The notes under the pieces: model-generated
What the model was told of the DNA's origin: nothing
What the model saw: only the letters and a program-made list of their open reading frames with translations
Databases searched by the model: none
Program-made: the position numbers and the translations under genes
Assembly (NCBI RefSeq): GCF_029936995.1
Contig: NZ_JAPYRE010000005.1
Coordinates: forward strand, 1-64,000
Length of the DNA: 64,000 nucleotides
Source: Henriciella sp.
Lineage (GTDB): Bacteria > Pseudomonadota > Alphaproteobacteria > Caulobacterales > Hyphomonadaceae
Reading direction: 5' to 3'
Shown: positions 45,144-53,626 of the stretch, one piece after another
Layout of the letters: every line of letters starts with the position of its first letter
How positions within the stretch are numbered: the first letter of the stretch is position 1

Positions 45144-45581
45144 ATGGCATACTGGCTGTTCAAGTCCGAGCCGTTCAAATGGGGCTGGGACGCGCAGAAA
45201 GAAGCAGGCGAGAAAGGCACCGAATGGGATGGCGTGCGGAATTACCAGGCGCGCAACTTCATGCGGGACATGAAGAAAGGCGACCTCGCTTTCTTCTATC
45301 ATTCCAACAAGGGTCTCGAAGTTGTCGGTATCGCCGAGATCTGCGCCGAGAGCCATCCGGACTCCACGACCGATGACGAGCGCTGGGACTGCGTGGATAT
45401 CCGCGCCGTCTGCGACATGCCCGAGCCGGTGACGCTGAAAGACGTGAAAGCCAATGAGAAGCTGGAGGACATGGCGCTGGTGACGTCTTTCCGGTTGTCG
45501 GTCCAGCCGGTGAAGGAAGATGAGTGGATGGAAGTCTGCCGCATGGGCGGGCTGAACGGAAAGACGCTGAAGCCGCTCTAG
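45144..45581 (+). CDS. EVE-domain protein
   Basis: A 145-residue EVE/PUA-like protein (MAYWLFKSEPFKWGWD, WDGVRNYQARNFMRDMKKGDLAFFYHSN, AVCDMPEPVTLKDVKAN), homologous to thymocyte nuclear protein 1. EVE domains bind modified bases in DNA or RNA. It is preceded by GGAGGA. Its stop codon overlaps that of the convergent racemase gene by 3 bases. No restriction genes are nearby, so a defence role is not supported here. Confidence 0.93.
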   Translation: MAYWLFKSEPFKWGWDAQKEAGEKGTEWDGVRNYQARNFMRDMKKGDLAFFYHSNKGLEVVGIAEICAESHPDSTTDDERWDCVDIRAVCDMPEPVTLKDVKANEKLEDMALVTSFRLSVQPVKEDEWMEVCRMGGLNGKTLKPL

Positions 45582-46270
45582 GCCAGGGCTGTTTCCAGCG
45601 CGACCGCGCAATGGATCGCGGCTGTGTCATAAACCGGCAGGGGCGAGTTGCCGTCATCGAGCAGCATGCCGATTTCCGTACAGCCGAGGATCACGCTGTC
45701 TGCCCTTTCGGCGGCATGGCGTGCGACGATGGCGAGATAGGCGCTGCGGCTTTCCTCCCGTACGACGCCGTTGACCAGCTCGTCGAAGATGATGCTGTGA
45801 ATGAGGGCGCGTTCGGCAGGTGCGGGGATCATGGCGTGAATGCCATGCGCGCGGCTGAGCCTGCCTTTGTAGAAATCCTGCTCCATTGTGTAGGCGGTGC
45901 CGAGCAGGAGCGGTTTGTTCCGTCCCTCTGCCGTCAGACGCGCGGCAGTAGCATCCGCAATATGGAGAAATGGCACCTGCAGGGCGGTCTCGATGGCCGG
46001 GGCGCACTGGTGCATCGTATTGGTCGCGAGGATGATGAGGTCGGCGCCTGCTGCCTCAAGCCCCTTTGCAGCGCGGGCGAGGTGGTCTCCGGCGCGATCC
46101 CACTCGCCGGCTTTCTGCATGGCCTGGATCTCGCCAAAGTTCATCGACGCGATCAGGCAGTCGGCGGTGGAAAGCGGGCCGAGCGCCTTGCGTGCTCCTT
46201 CATTGAGGAGGCGATAATAGATCACGGTGCTTTCCGGGCTCATCCCGCCAAGGATGCCGATACGTTTCAT
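45578..46270 (-). CDS. aspartate/glutamate racemase (YgeA-like)
   Basis: A 230-residue member of the Asp/Glu racemase superfamily (MKRIGILGGMSPESTVIYYRLLNEG). The two catalytic positions are Thr83 (ILATNTMH) and Cys197 (VILGCTEIG). The same Thr83/Cys197 pair, with the same numbering, is known from the atypical E. coli L-Asp/L-Glu racemase YgeA, which favours the L-to-D direction. I chose ATG 46270 (MKRIG); ATG 46285 is also possible. It belongs to a minus-strand run with a GNAT and gmhB, though a link to them is not obvious. Confidence 0.87.
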   Translation of the reverse strand: MKRIGILGGMSPESTVIYYRLLNEGARKALGPLSTADCLIASMNFGEIQAMQKAGEWDRAGDHLARAAKGLEAAGADLIILATNTMHQCAPAIETALQVPFLHIADATAARLTAEGRNKPLLLGTAYTMEQDFYKGRLSRAHGIHAMIPAPAERALIHSIIFDELVNGVVREESRSAYLAIVARHAAERADSVILGCTEIGMLLDDGNSPLPVYDTAAIHCAVALETALA

Positions 46271-46281
46271 GGCCCCGTCCA

Positions 46282-46725
46282 TCATCTCTGGTATTTGATG
46301 AAGGGTGTGCGGCTGGCGACCTGATCGTAGAGCATCCGGCCACGATAGTTGAATTCCTGGGTCATCCAGTAGACTGAAGGCGTGCCCTTCCGGTCCGCGG
46401 CATCGTAGACCGCCTCGATCAGGGCGCGGCCGACCCCGCCGCCGCGTATGCCGGGATTAACGTAGAGATCCTGAAGGTAGCAGACCTCTTCCAGCTTCCA
46501 GCAATGTTCGTGGAAGATGTAATGGACGAGGCCGCAGGGTTGCTCGCCGGAGACTGCAAGAAACGCGTTCATTGAAGGGCGTTTCGGGTCGATGAGCCGG
46601 GCGAATGTGAAATCGTAGACCTCATCGCTGACGGTGGTTTCATAATAGTCGAGGTATCCGCGCCAGAGGTCACGCCAGGCTGGTTTGTCTTCTGCTTCCA
46701 GCGGTCTTGTCGTGATTTTGCTCAT
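46282..46725 (-). CDS. GNAT-family N-acetyltransferase
   Basis: A 147-residue GNAT protein: opening ITTRPLEAEDKPAWRDLWRGYLDYYE, acetyl-CoA loop NPGIRGGGVGRALIEAVY, and VYWMTQEFNYRGRMLYDQVA. It resembles small-molecule acetyltransferases of the AAC/diamine type. ATG 46725 overlaps the gmhB stop by 4 bases, so the two are co-translated. Substrate unknown. Confidence 0.87.
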   Translation of the reverse strand: MSKITTRPLEAEDKPAWRDLWRGYLDYYETTVSDEVYDFTFARLIDPKRPSMNAFLAVSGEQPCGLVHYIFHEHCWKLEEVCYLQDLYVNPGIRGGGVGRALIEAVYDAADRKGTPSVYWMTQEFNYRGRMLYDQVASRTPFIKYQR

Positions 46726-47261
46726 CCCCGCACCCCGTCCTCGAAACTCGCCAGCGACCACTCCGCGAAAGTATCCAGACGGCCGCCCTTGAAAAGGAAG
46801 GCCCCGACGCCCGCAGCTTTCGCAGCTTCCATATCGGTCTGCTTGTCACCAATCAGGAAGCTCTGCTCACGGATGACCGGGAAATCTGCCATGGCCCGGA
46901 GCAGCATGCCCGGACCGGGTTTGCGGTCGATACTGGCCTTGCGGTAATAGGCGACTTCGCCCTCTTCATGCCAGGGCGCATGGTAAAAACGATCGATCGC
47001 AGTGCCGTGCGCGGCAAGTTCTTCGATCATGTGCTCATGCAGCGCCTGCATCTCGGCTTCCGTATAGAGCCCGCGTGCGATGCCTGACTGGTTGGTAACG
47101 ACAAAGACGAACCATCCACGCGCCTTGAAATTTGCGACGCATTCTATCGCGCCTTCAATCCATTCAAAGTCTGCCGTCTGGCTGACATAGCCACGGTCGA
47201 CGTTGAGAACGCCGTCACGGTCAAGGAAGAGGGCGGGACGTCTTTGTGTCATCATTACCAT
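46722..47261 (-). CDS. gmhB: D,D-heptose 1,7-bisphosphate phosphatase-like HAD protein
   Basis: A 179-residue HAD-IIIA phosphatase with the histidinol-phosphatase/GmhB pattern: ALFLDRDGVLNVDRGYV, FVVTNQSGIARGLYTEAEM, and SFLIGDKQTDMEAAKAAG. GmhB removes the 1-phosphate from heptose bisphosphate for LPS core synthesis. The zinc-loop cysteines typical of some GmhB are not evident (HAPWHEEGEVAYYRKASID), so specificity is uncertain. Several Met codons lie close together at the start (47261, 47255, 47252). Confidence 0.82.
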   Translation of the reverse strand: MVMMTQRRPALFLDRDGVLNVDRGYVSQTADFEWIEGAIECVANFKARGWFVFVVTNQSGIARGLYTEAEMQALHEHMIEELAAHGTAIDRFYHAPWHEEGEVAYYRKASIDRKPGPGMLLRAMADFPVIREQSFLIGDKQTDMEAAKAAGVGAFLFKGGRLDTFAEWSLASFEDGVRG

Positions 47262-47294
47262 CTGTAAAGGAGACTGTTGGCCCGGACCAGTGAC

Positions 47295-48569
47295 CTAGGC
47301 CGGGGTCTGACCGGTATCTGGAGCCAGCTTGGCGACTTCCCTGCGGTTTGCCCGCACGCCAAGCACGAACGGGATGATGGCCAGGGCCGTGATCATGGCG
47401 GCCAGCAGGAAAGCGGCGCCCGGGAACCTGACAGGTGCATCCGGTGCCGAGAAGGTATGCAGGGTCTGCGTCATGAGGATCGGGCTGAAGGCCATGGTGA
47501 GTGCTTGCAGGCTGGAGACAGCACTGTGAAGCTCGCCCTGCGCGTTGCGGGGAGTAAGCCCGGATGTGACCTGATTGATGGCAGGGATCATGACCCCGCC
47601 GAGCGAGCTGATGGGGATGATGGCATAGGCCATCCAAGGCATGTCGGCATAGGCGAATGCGGCAAATGTCACCATGTTCACGGCAAGCCCGAAGGCGGCC
47701 GTGCGCAACGGTCCAAACCGCTTGATGAAGGGGCCAATCAGCGCAGCCTGGACAATGGCCGACCCGATGCCGACAAAGGCCAGTGACAGGCCGATTTCCC
47801 CATCATCCCAGCCATAGCGTATCACGCCATGAAAGCTCCAGGTCGATGGAAACACGGAATGGGCGATGCTGAAGAGGCCGATTGCCGCGATGAACCATGC
47901 AACCTTCGGCAGTTTCGAGAAGTGCATGAATGTGCCGAAGGGGTTCGCCCGGCTTAGCTTGAAGGGGCGGCGCTCGTCTTCTGCCAGTGACTCCGGCAGG
48001 ACGAAATAGCCATAGAGGAAATTCATGAAACACAGGGCTCCGGCGGCAAAGAAGGGCAGGCGTGTATCGATATCGCCGAGAAAGCCACCGATGGCCGGGC
48101 CAATGACAAAGCCGAAGCCAAAGGCCGCCCCGATCATGCCGAAAGCCCTGCCGCGTTCATCAGGGTCTGTCGTATCGGCGATATAGGCATTGGCGGTGGA
48201 AAAGGTGGCTGCTGAAACGCCGGACAGCGCCCGGCCGATGAAAAGCAGCCAGAGCGAATGCGCAAATCCCATGATCAGGAAGTCGATGCCGAGTGTTGCG
48301 ATAGAAGCCAGCAGCACTGGCCGGCGGCCATAACGGTCTGACAGGTTGCCGAGAACCGGCATGGCAAGGAAGTTCAGGAAGCCAAATGTTGCAGCGATCA
48401 GCCCGCCGACCTCGACCGCCTCGGACGCAGGTTGGCCGGTCAGCTCCATCAGGAGCGACGGCATGACGGGGATGATGATGCCGAAGCCGAGCATGTCTAT
48501 CGCCACGCAGACGATGACAAACAGGAAAGCGTTTTTCCCATGCTTGCGGGTGGCGGGAGCCTCGGTCAT
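47295..48569 (-). CDS. MFS drug/metabolite exporter, TCR/Tet type
   Basis: A 424-residue, 12-helix major facilitator with motif A LGNLSDRYGRRPVLL, GALCFMNFLYGYFVLPESLAEDERRPF between helices 6 and 7, and TPRNAQGELHSAVSSLQALT late, all typical of the tetracycline-resistance-protein-like family. Chromosomal members often export unknown metabolites; resistance is not implied. It lies 33 bases upstream of gmhB on the same strand. Confidence 0.9.
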   Translation of the reverse strand: MTEAPATRKHGKNAFLFVIVCVAIDMLGFGIIIPVMPSLLMELTGQPASEAVEVGGLIAATFGFLNFLAMPVLGNLSDRYGRRPVLLASIATLGIDFLIMGFAHSLWLLFIGRALSGVSAATFSTANAYIADTTDPDERGRAFGMIGAAFGFGFVIGPAIGGFLGDIDTRLPFFAAGALCFMNFLYGYFVLPESLAEDERRPFKLSRANPFGTFMHFSKLPKVAWFIAAIGLFSIAHSVFPSTWSFHGVIRYGWDDGEIGLSLAFVGIGSAIVQAALIGPFIKRFGPLRTAAFGLAVNMVTFAAFAYADMPWMAYAIIPISSLGGVMIPAINQVTSGLTPRNAQGELHSAVSSLQALTMAFSPILMTQTLHTFSAPDAPVRFPGAAFLLAAMITALAIIPFVLGVRANRREVAKLAPDTGQTPA

Positions 48570-48602
48570 CGCGGGAGGGTTTGGCCGCGATTGCCCCGCG
48601 CG

Positions 48603-49466
48603 TCAATTCGCCTTTTTGCGACGGTCGTTCAGAAGGCTTGCAATCGCGACGCCGGACAGGATGAGGGCGGTTGCAAGCAGGAAGCGCGGCGTAAGCGGTT
48701 CAGCGAGGAATACGACGCCACCCAGGGCCGCGATGGCCGGCACGCTGAGCTGTGCAATCCCGGCAAGGCTCGCGCTGAGGCCCTTGAGCGCGGTGTACCA
48801 GATCGCATAGCCGAGCCCGGAGGTAACCGCCCCGGAGAGGAGCGCGTAGACCAGACCCTCGATGTCGGGCGTGGCTTCAGGGGCGATGAGGAAGACCGGC
48901 AGGCTCATGGCGGTGGCCATGATCCCCGCCCGCAGGAAGTTGCCCGCCGTGCTGGCGGTTGGCTTCGTCCCACCGCGTCCGCGCAGGGAGTAGACCCCCC
49001 ACGCAATGCCTGCGCTTGCCATCAGCGCTGCGCCTGCCAGGGGCGGGGCATCGAGACCCGGCAGCATCAGCCAGACCAGACCGCCGAAGGCCATGGCCAG
49101 CCCGATCCAGCGCGCCGGGCCGGGCCGTTCGCCTGACACAAGCCCCCAGCCGATCATGGTAAGCTGGACGAGCGCGAACAGGATCAGCGCGCCCGTGCCG
49201 GTGGCGAGGGTGAGATAGGCAATCGAGAAAGCCCCGGCATAGACTGTGAGGGCGAGGCCAGACAGCCAGCTGCCTGTTCGCACGGCCTGTCGTGGGGAAA
49301 CGATCAGGGCGAGCATGAGTGCGCCAGAAACCAGTCTGATGAGCGTGAACGTCCACGGGCCGGTCTCGCTCTCGACCATGGCGAGGCGCGCCAGTACGGA
49401 ATTGGCGGCAAAGGCCGTCATGGCGAGTGCAGTCAGCAGGAAGGTGCGAAGCGGCAGGCTCATCAA
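48603..49466 (-). CDS. EamA-family (DMT) transporter
   Basis: A 287-residue membrane protein with ten helices in two EamA repeats (VLARLAMVESETGPWTFTLIRLVSGALML in the first; GAVTSGLGYAIWYTALKGLSASLAGIAQLSVPAIAALGG in the second). It probably exports a metabolite or amino acid. It precedes the Tet-type MFS gene by 33 bases on the same strand, so two exporters may share a transcript. Confidence 0.9.
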   Translation of the reverse strand: MMSLPLRTFLLTALAMTAFAANSVLARLAMVESETGPWTFTLIRLVSGALMLALIVSPRQAVRTGSWLSGLALTVYAGAFSIAYLTLATGTGALILFALVQLTMIGWGLVSGERPGPARWIGLAMAFGGLVWLMLPGLDAPPLAGAALMASAGIAWGVYSLRGRGGTKPTASTAGNFLRAGIMATAMSLPVFLIAPEATPDIEGLVYALLSGAVTSGLGYAIWYTALKGLSASLAGIAQLSVPAIAALGGVVFLAEPLTPRFLLATALILSGVAIASLLNDRRKKAN

Positions 49467-49573
49467 GAATATCCCTGATCTTGCCCTGCAACAGGGCGGG
49501 AACGACTAGGCCCTTAACAGGCCATCCGGTTTGCCCGATAGTCCCATGAGCAAATTATGGAGGAAGGGGACGT

Positions 49574-50143
49574 ATGGAGATGGGGCTGCTGATCCTGCTG
49601 GCGCTTGGCGCTGTGCTCGTCATTGGGCTGGTGATCATCTACAACCGGCTTGTTGCGAAACGACAGATGGTTCGCAATGGCTGGGCGGATATTGACGTCC
49701 AGCTCAAGCGGCGGGCCGACCTGCTTCCCAACCTGGTCGAGGCGGTCAGGGGCTATGCCGCCCATGAGCGCCAGCTGTTCGAGGAAATCACGGAGAAACG
49801 CAATCGAGCTGCCCAGGCAGGCGACGATGCTGCAGAACGTGGCGCGGCAGAGAGCCAGCTGTCGCGCCCGATCAGTCGGCTGTTCGCCGTGGCCGAAGAT
49901 TATCCGGACCTGAAGGCGAGTGTAAACTTCGCTCATTTGCAGGCCGAGCTTTCCGATACTGAAAACAAGATCGAGATGGCGCGCCGCTTTTATAACGGGG
50001 CCGTGCGGGAGCTGAACACACTGGTCGAGAGCTTCCCATCAAGCCTTGTGGCAGCGCCTTTCGGATTTGAGCAGGCCCAGTATTTCGAAATCGAGACATC
50101 CGACCGCGCCTTGCCGCAGGTCGGTTTCGGGAGTGAGACCTGA
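49574..50143 (+). CDS. lemA: LemA-family protein
   Basis: A 189-residue LemA protein: an N-terminal membrane helix (LLILLALGAVLVIGLVIIYNRLV), then a helical bundle with NGWADIDVQLKRRADLLPNLVEAVRGYA and FNGAVRELNTLVESFPS-type sequence. Function unclear; frequently paired with DUF2207 membrane proteins. GGAGGAAGGGGA precedes the start. Its stop codon TGA overlaps the DUF2207 start (ATG at 50143) by one base. Confidence 0.93.
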   Translation: MEMGLLILLALGAVLVIGLVIIYNRLVAKRQMVRNGWADIDVQLKRRADLLPNLVEAVRGYAAHERQLFEEITEKRNRAAQAGDDAAERGAAESQLSRPISRLFAVAEDYPDLKASVNFAHLQAELSDTENKIEMARRFYNGAVRELNTLVESFPSSLVAAPFGFEQAQYFEIETSDRALPQVGFGSET

Positions 50144-51837
50144 TGCTAAGGCTGTTCTATGTCTGTCTCGTTGCGGCTGTCCTGACCCTCACAGCGGCCG
50201 GTGAGGAAGCCATCAAACGCTATGAAGCCGCCATCAAGGTCGAGACGGATGGCGACATTGTAGTCAAGGAGACGATCAGCCTGACCTCGGAGGGGCGCGA
50301 GATCAGGCGCGGTATCTTCCGCGATCTGCCGCGCTTCTTTGAAAGTGAAGGCGACAAGCTGCGCTATGACTATGATGTGATTTCGGTCTGGCGCAACGGA
50401 ACGCGTGAGCCTTACGAAACCATGAGCGAAGGCAATGCCTTTCGTATCCGCATAGGCGATGCAGAAAGACTCCTGCCGCGGGGCGAACATACTTACGAGA
50501 TCCGGTATCGCGTTTCCAACCAGGTCCGCTATTTCGAGGGGTATGACGAACTTTACTGGAATGTGACCGGCAGTTACTGGAGCTTCCCCATCCGCAAGGC
50601 AGTGGCGCTGGTACAGCTGCCGAAAGGGGCAGGGCTGGTCGAGCAGAACGCCTATACGGGCAGGCAGGGCCGCAGCGAAAACGCCTACAGTTTCAGCCGT
50701 GATGGAAACCTCTACACGTTCGAGACCACACAGCGGCTCGGCCCGCAGGAAGGGCTGACCATTTCGCTCGCTTTCGAGAAGGGGGCAGTTGATCCGCCAA
50801 GCCTCAGCGACAGGAGCAGTCTCTGGTGGCAGCGCAGGGGCGCGTTGGTGATCCTCGGCGTTTCCCTGCTCGGGGTCTTCGTCTTTCTCTACCGGTCCTG
50901 GCGGCTGGTTGGCGTCGATCCGCCCAAGGGGCCTGTTTTTGCACGCTATGAGCCGCCGAAAGGGTATTCGCCGGCCGCCGTCCACCACATCTATCATCGT
51001 GGGTTCAACAAGCATGACGCACTGATCGCCACGCTCGTCAATCTTGGCATCAAGGATGTGATCGAGATTGATGCCCGCGAGAAGAAGAAGACGGTGCTGA
51101 CGCCGAAACAGTCCGGGCATGAGAAACTTTCGGGCGAGGAGGGCGTATTGGTCAGCAAGCTCCTTTCCGGCGCGCCGGTTACGCTCGGCGGCGAAGAAAA
51201 TGAAGGCTTCACCAGCGCATACACGAAGTTTCGAAAGCGTGTCTCCCGCCGCTTTGGTGAACCGTATTTCAAGTGGAATCTGGGCTATACCCTGTTTGCG
51301 GTAGGGCTTTCCATCGTGGCTGTGATCTGGGCTGTCGCCCACGCGACCAGCTGGTCCTGGTGGCTTATGGGCCTGATCGGTGCGATCGTGCTGATGAACG
51401 GCATTTTCATGTACCTGATGCCATCACCGACGCCGAAGGGGCAAAAGGTGCGCACCGCCATAGAGGGCTTCCGGCTTTACATGGACAAGGCGGAGAAGCT
51501 CCAGCTGAATGCTGCCGAGCCCGGCTCGGGTGAGCCACCACCAATGACGAAAGAGCGTTATGAGCGCTTCCTGCCTTATGCCATCGCGCTTGGCGTGGAA
51601 AAACCGTGGACGAAGTATTTCGAGAAAACGCTTCCCCGTGAGGCCGCGGACTATGATCCGGCCTGGAGCCATATGGGCTATGGCCACGCTTCATTGGCGA
51701 GCCTCAATGACAGCCTTGTCAGCAATATCAGTTCGGGTGTGACCAGCTCCATGCCGCAGAGCTCCGGCTCCTCGGGCATAGGTGGTGGTGGCTTCTCCGG
51801 TGGGGGCGGCGGCGGCGGAGGCGGTGGAGGCTGGTAG
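50143..51837 (+). CDS. DUF2207-family membrane protein
   Basis: A 564-residue protein: signal peptide (FYVCLVAAVLTLTAAG), an extracytoplasmic DUF2207 domain (KETISLTSEGREIRRGIFRDLPRF, YEIRYRVSNQVRYFEGYDELYWNVTG), a membrane helix near residue 230, a cytoplasmic part, two further helices near 385-425, and a Gly-rich C-terminus (GGGGFSGGGG-type run). It forms the standard LemA-DUF2207 pair. Role unknown, possibly an envelope complex. Confidence 0.9.
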   Translation: MLRLFYVCLVAAVLTLTAAGEEAIKRYEAAIKVETDGDIVVKETISLTSEGREIRRGIFRDLPRFFESEGDKLRYDYDVISVWRNGTREPYETMSEGNAFRIRIGDAERLLPRGEHTYEIRYRVSNQVRYFEGYDELYWNVTGSYWSFPIRKAVALVQLPKGAGLVEQNAYTGRQGRSENAYSFSRDGNLYTFETTQRLGPQEGLTISLAFEKGAVDPPSLSDRSSLWWQRRGALVILGVSLLGVFVFLYRSWRLVGVDPPKGPVFARYEPPKGYSPAAVHHIYHRGFNKHDALIATLVNLGIKDVIEIDAREKKKTVLTPKQSGHEKLSGEEGVLVSKLLSGAPVTLGGEENEGFTSAYTKFRKRVSRRFGEPYFKWNLGYTLFAVGLSIVAVIWAVAHATSWSWWLMGLIGAIVLMNGIFMYLMPSPTPKGQKVRTAIEGFRLYMDKAEKLQLNAAEPGSGEPPPMTKERYERFLPYAIALGVEKPWTKYFEKTLPREAADYDPAWSHMGYGHASLASLNDSLVSNISSGVTSSMPQSSGSSGIGGGGFSGGGGGGGGGGGW

Positions 51838-51839
51838 CC

Positions 51840-52616
51840 CTAGAACGCCCCGTGGCGCCCTTTGCCGGACTTGAACTCGGTCGCGCCTGCCTCGGTCTCT
51901 CCTGAGCGTATGACATCCAGTCCACCGCTGGTTTCGGCCAGCAAGGCAGTTTCCTCGTCGAGACTCCATTGCGATAGGACGGAAGACCGGTCCTTGCGCA
52001 TGCAGAGCTGGGGAAATGCGGCGATCTCATGAGCGAGTGCCTGCGCGGTTTCCAGCGCGCCGCCTTCCGGCACGTGGCGATTGGCGAGCCCGATCTGCAT
52101 GGCCTCGTCCGGGCCAACCTCCCGGCCTGTCAGGATCAGGTCCATGGCATGAGACTGACCGATCAGACGGGGCAGGCGGATCGTGCCGCCGTCAATCAGC
52201 GGCACGCCGAAACGCCGGCAGAACACACCGAAGCGCGCTGTTTCTGAGGCCACACGCAGGTCGCACCACAGCGCCAGTTCCAGTCCGCCGGCGACGGCAT
52301 AGCCCTCGACGGCGGCGATAACAGGTTTGGAGAGCCTCAGCCGGGATGGTCCCATCGGGCCGAAATCTCCCGATGGTTTGGTGACGTTGCCCCGACCTTC
52401 GGACACGGCTTTCAGGTCGGCCCCGGCACAGAAATTGCCGTTCGCGCCTGTCAGGATGGCGACCGACAGGCTTTCATCGCTATCGAATGCCTTGAAGGCA
52501 TCGTAGAGGGCCTGGGCGGTATCACGGTCAACTGCATTGCGGGCCTGTGGCCGGTTGATGGTGACGGTAAAGACCGGGCCGTCTGTCTGCGTGAGGACGT
52601 TCTCGCCTGTGCTCAT
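51840..52616 (-). CDS. enoyl-CoA hydratase/isomerase family protein
   Basis: A 258-residue crotonase-fold protein: INRPQARNAVDRDTAQALYDAF, the oxyanion-hole segment LTGANGNFCAGADLKAV, and GYAVAGGLELALWCDLRVAS, where Glu of GLEL is a candidate catalytic residue. Crotonase members catalyse hydration, isomerisation or hydrolysis of acyl-CoAs; this one is not assignable further. ATG 52616 is preferred. It lies 10 bases after the alpha/beta hydrolase gene (same strand) and converges with the DUF2207 gene. Confidence 0.88.
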   Translation of the reverse strand: MSTGENVLTQTDGPVFTVTINRPQARNAVDRDTAQALYDAFKAFDSDESLSVAILTGANGNFCAGADLKAVSEGRGNVTKPSGDFGPMGPSRLRLSKPVIAAVEGYAVAGGLELALWCDLRVASETARFGVFCRRFGVPLIDGGTIRLPRLIGQSHAMDLILTGREVGPDEAMQIGLANRHVPEGGALETAQALAHEIAAFPQLCMRKDRSSVLSQWSLDEETALLAETSGGLDVIRSGETEAGATEFKSGKGRHGAF

Positions 52617-52626
52617 GGCTGTGGCC

Positions 52627-53523
52627 CTATGTATGGCGCTTGAGGAAAGGCACGACCAGGTCGAGCAGCACGGGCACCATCTTTTCAGGCAGGTCATGGC
52701 CCCACTTGTCGACGATCTCGATCTCTGCGCCGGGAATGCGTTCGGCCACATCGCGACCGCAATCGGCCTTGATGAGCGGATCCATCGCCCCGTGAAGGAC
52801 AAGCGTCGGATGGGAGACGCCGGACAGGCGCTCATGCCAGCGCGGCTGGGCCAGGATGGCAGCGTATTGTCGGGCTACACCCATTGGCCGGTCTGAACGT
52901 TCGAAATCGGCAATCGACTGGCGGCGGGTCTGATCATCGCTGTTGCGGATGTCGGCATGGGAGCCGATGGCCTTGCGCGACTGGACGGCAATATCAGCGA
53001 CGGCCTCGGCGGTGCGTATCTCCGGCACGGCTGTGAGCGCGGCCTGTGCTTCCTTGTCAGCAGGCGGCAGGCCCGGCGCACCTGAGGTCGTCATGACGGG
53101 TATAAGGGAGCGCACCCGGTCCGGGTGGTTGAGCGCCATGAGCTGCACGATCATGCCCCCCATGGAGGCACCGAGTACATCGGCCTTGTCGGCACCAAGC
53201 GCCTCGATCAGCCCGGCCGCATCTGCCGCCATGTCGTCGAGGAGGTAAGGCACCATGCCCGTCGGGTCCTTGCCCTCGGAGATTGCGGTGACGATGTCGC
53301 GCGGGGCTGCTGGAACTTCATTTGTGAATTCTGTCGACAGGCCGATGTCGCGATTGTCGAAAACAACGACCCGGCGCCCGGCATCAACCAGACCCTGCAC
53401 AAAGCCTTCCGGCCAGCGCGTCATCTGGCCGGAAAAGCCGGAGACGAGCAGGATCAGCGGATCGTCCTTTGATCCGTATTCCTGATATTCGATCTCGATT
53501 CCGTTGGCGTTCGCGCGTGGCAT
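52627..53523 (-). CDS. alpha/beta hydrolase
   Basis: A 298-residue alpha/beta hydrolase without signal peptide: ILLVSGFSGQMTRW with the oxyanion loop, elbow VLGASMGGMIVQLMALNHPDRV with catalytic Ser, LVLHGAMDPLIKADCG with Asp, and VDKWGHDLPEKM with His. It resembles haloperoxidase or lactonase-type esterases. ATG 53523 (MPRANANGIEIEYQEYG) is chosen; a longer frame to 53580 looks untranslated. It is coupled to the crotonase gene, so a shared acyl substrate is possible. Confidence 0.88.
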   Translation of the reverse strand: MPRANANGIEIEYQEYGSKDDPLILLVSGFSGQMTRWPEGFVQGLVDAGRRVVVFDNRDIGLSTEFTNEVPAAPRDIVTAISEGKDPTGMVPYLLDDMAADAAGLIEALGADKADVLGASMGGMIVQLMALNHPDRVRSLIPVMTTSGAPGLPPADKEAQAALTAVPEIRTAEAVADIAVQSRKAIGSHADIRNSDDQTRRQSIADFERSDRPMGVARQYAAILAQPRWHERLSGVSHPTLVLHGAMDPLIKADCGRDVAERIPGAEIEIVDKWGHDLPEKMVPVLLDLVVPFLKRHT

Positions 53524-53626
53524 GTCCTGTCTCCCATGATGGTCTTTTGCGGGAGAATAGAGGGCATGCCGCAGGGGCATGTAAATGGGTCCCGTGAATT
53601 GATTTATTCAGCGGGCCGGTGGGGCG

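Noticed and set aside
45144-45581. EVE-domain gene as part of a defence system.
   Set aside because: No restriction, methylation or other defence genes are nearby; neighbours are metabolic.
47295-48569. Tet-type MFS protein as a tetracycline-resistance gene.
   Set aside because: Family resemblance is general; there is no tetR neighbour and no mobile context, so a resistance label is unsupported.
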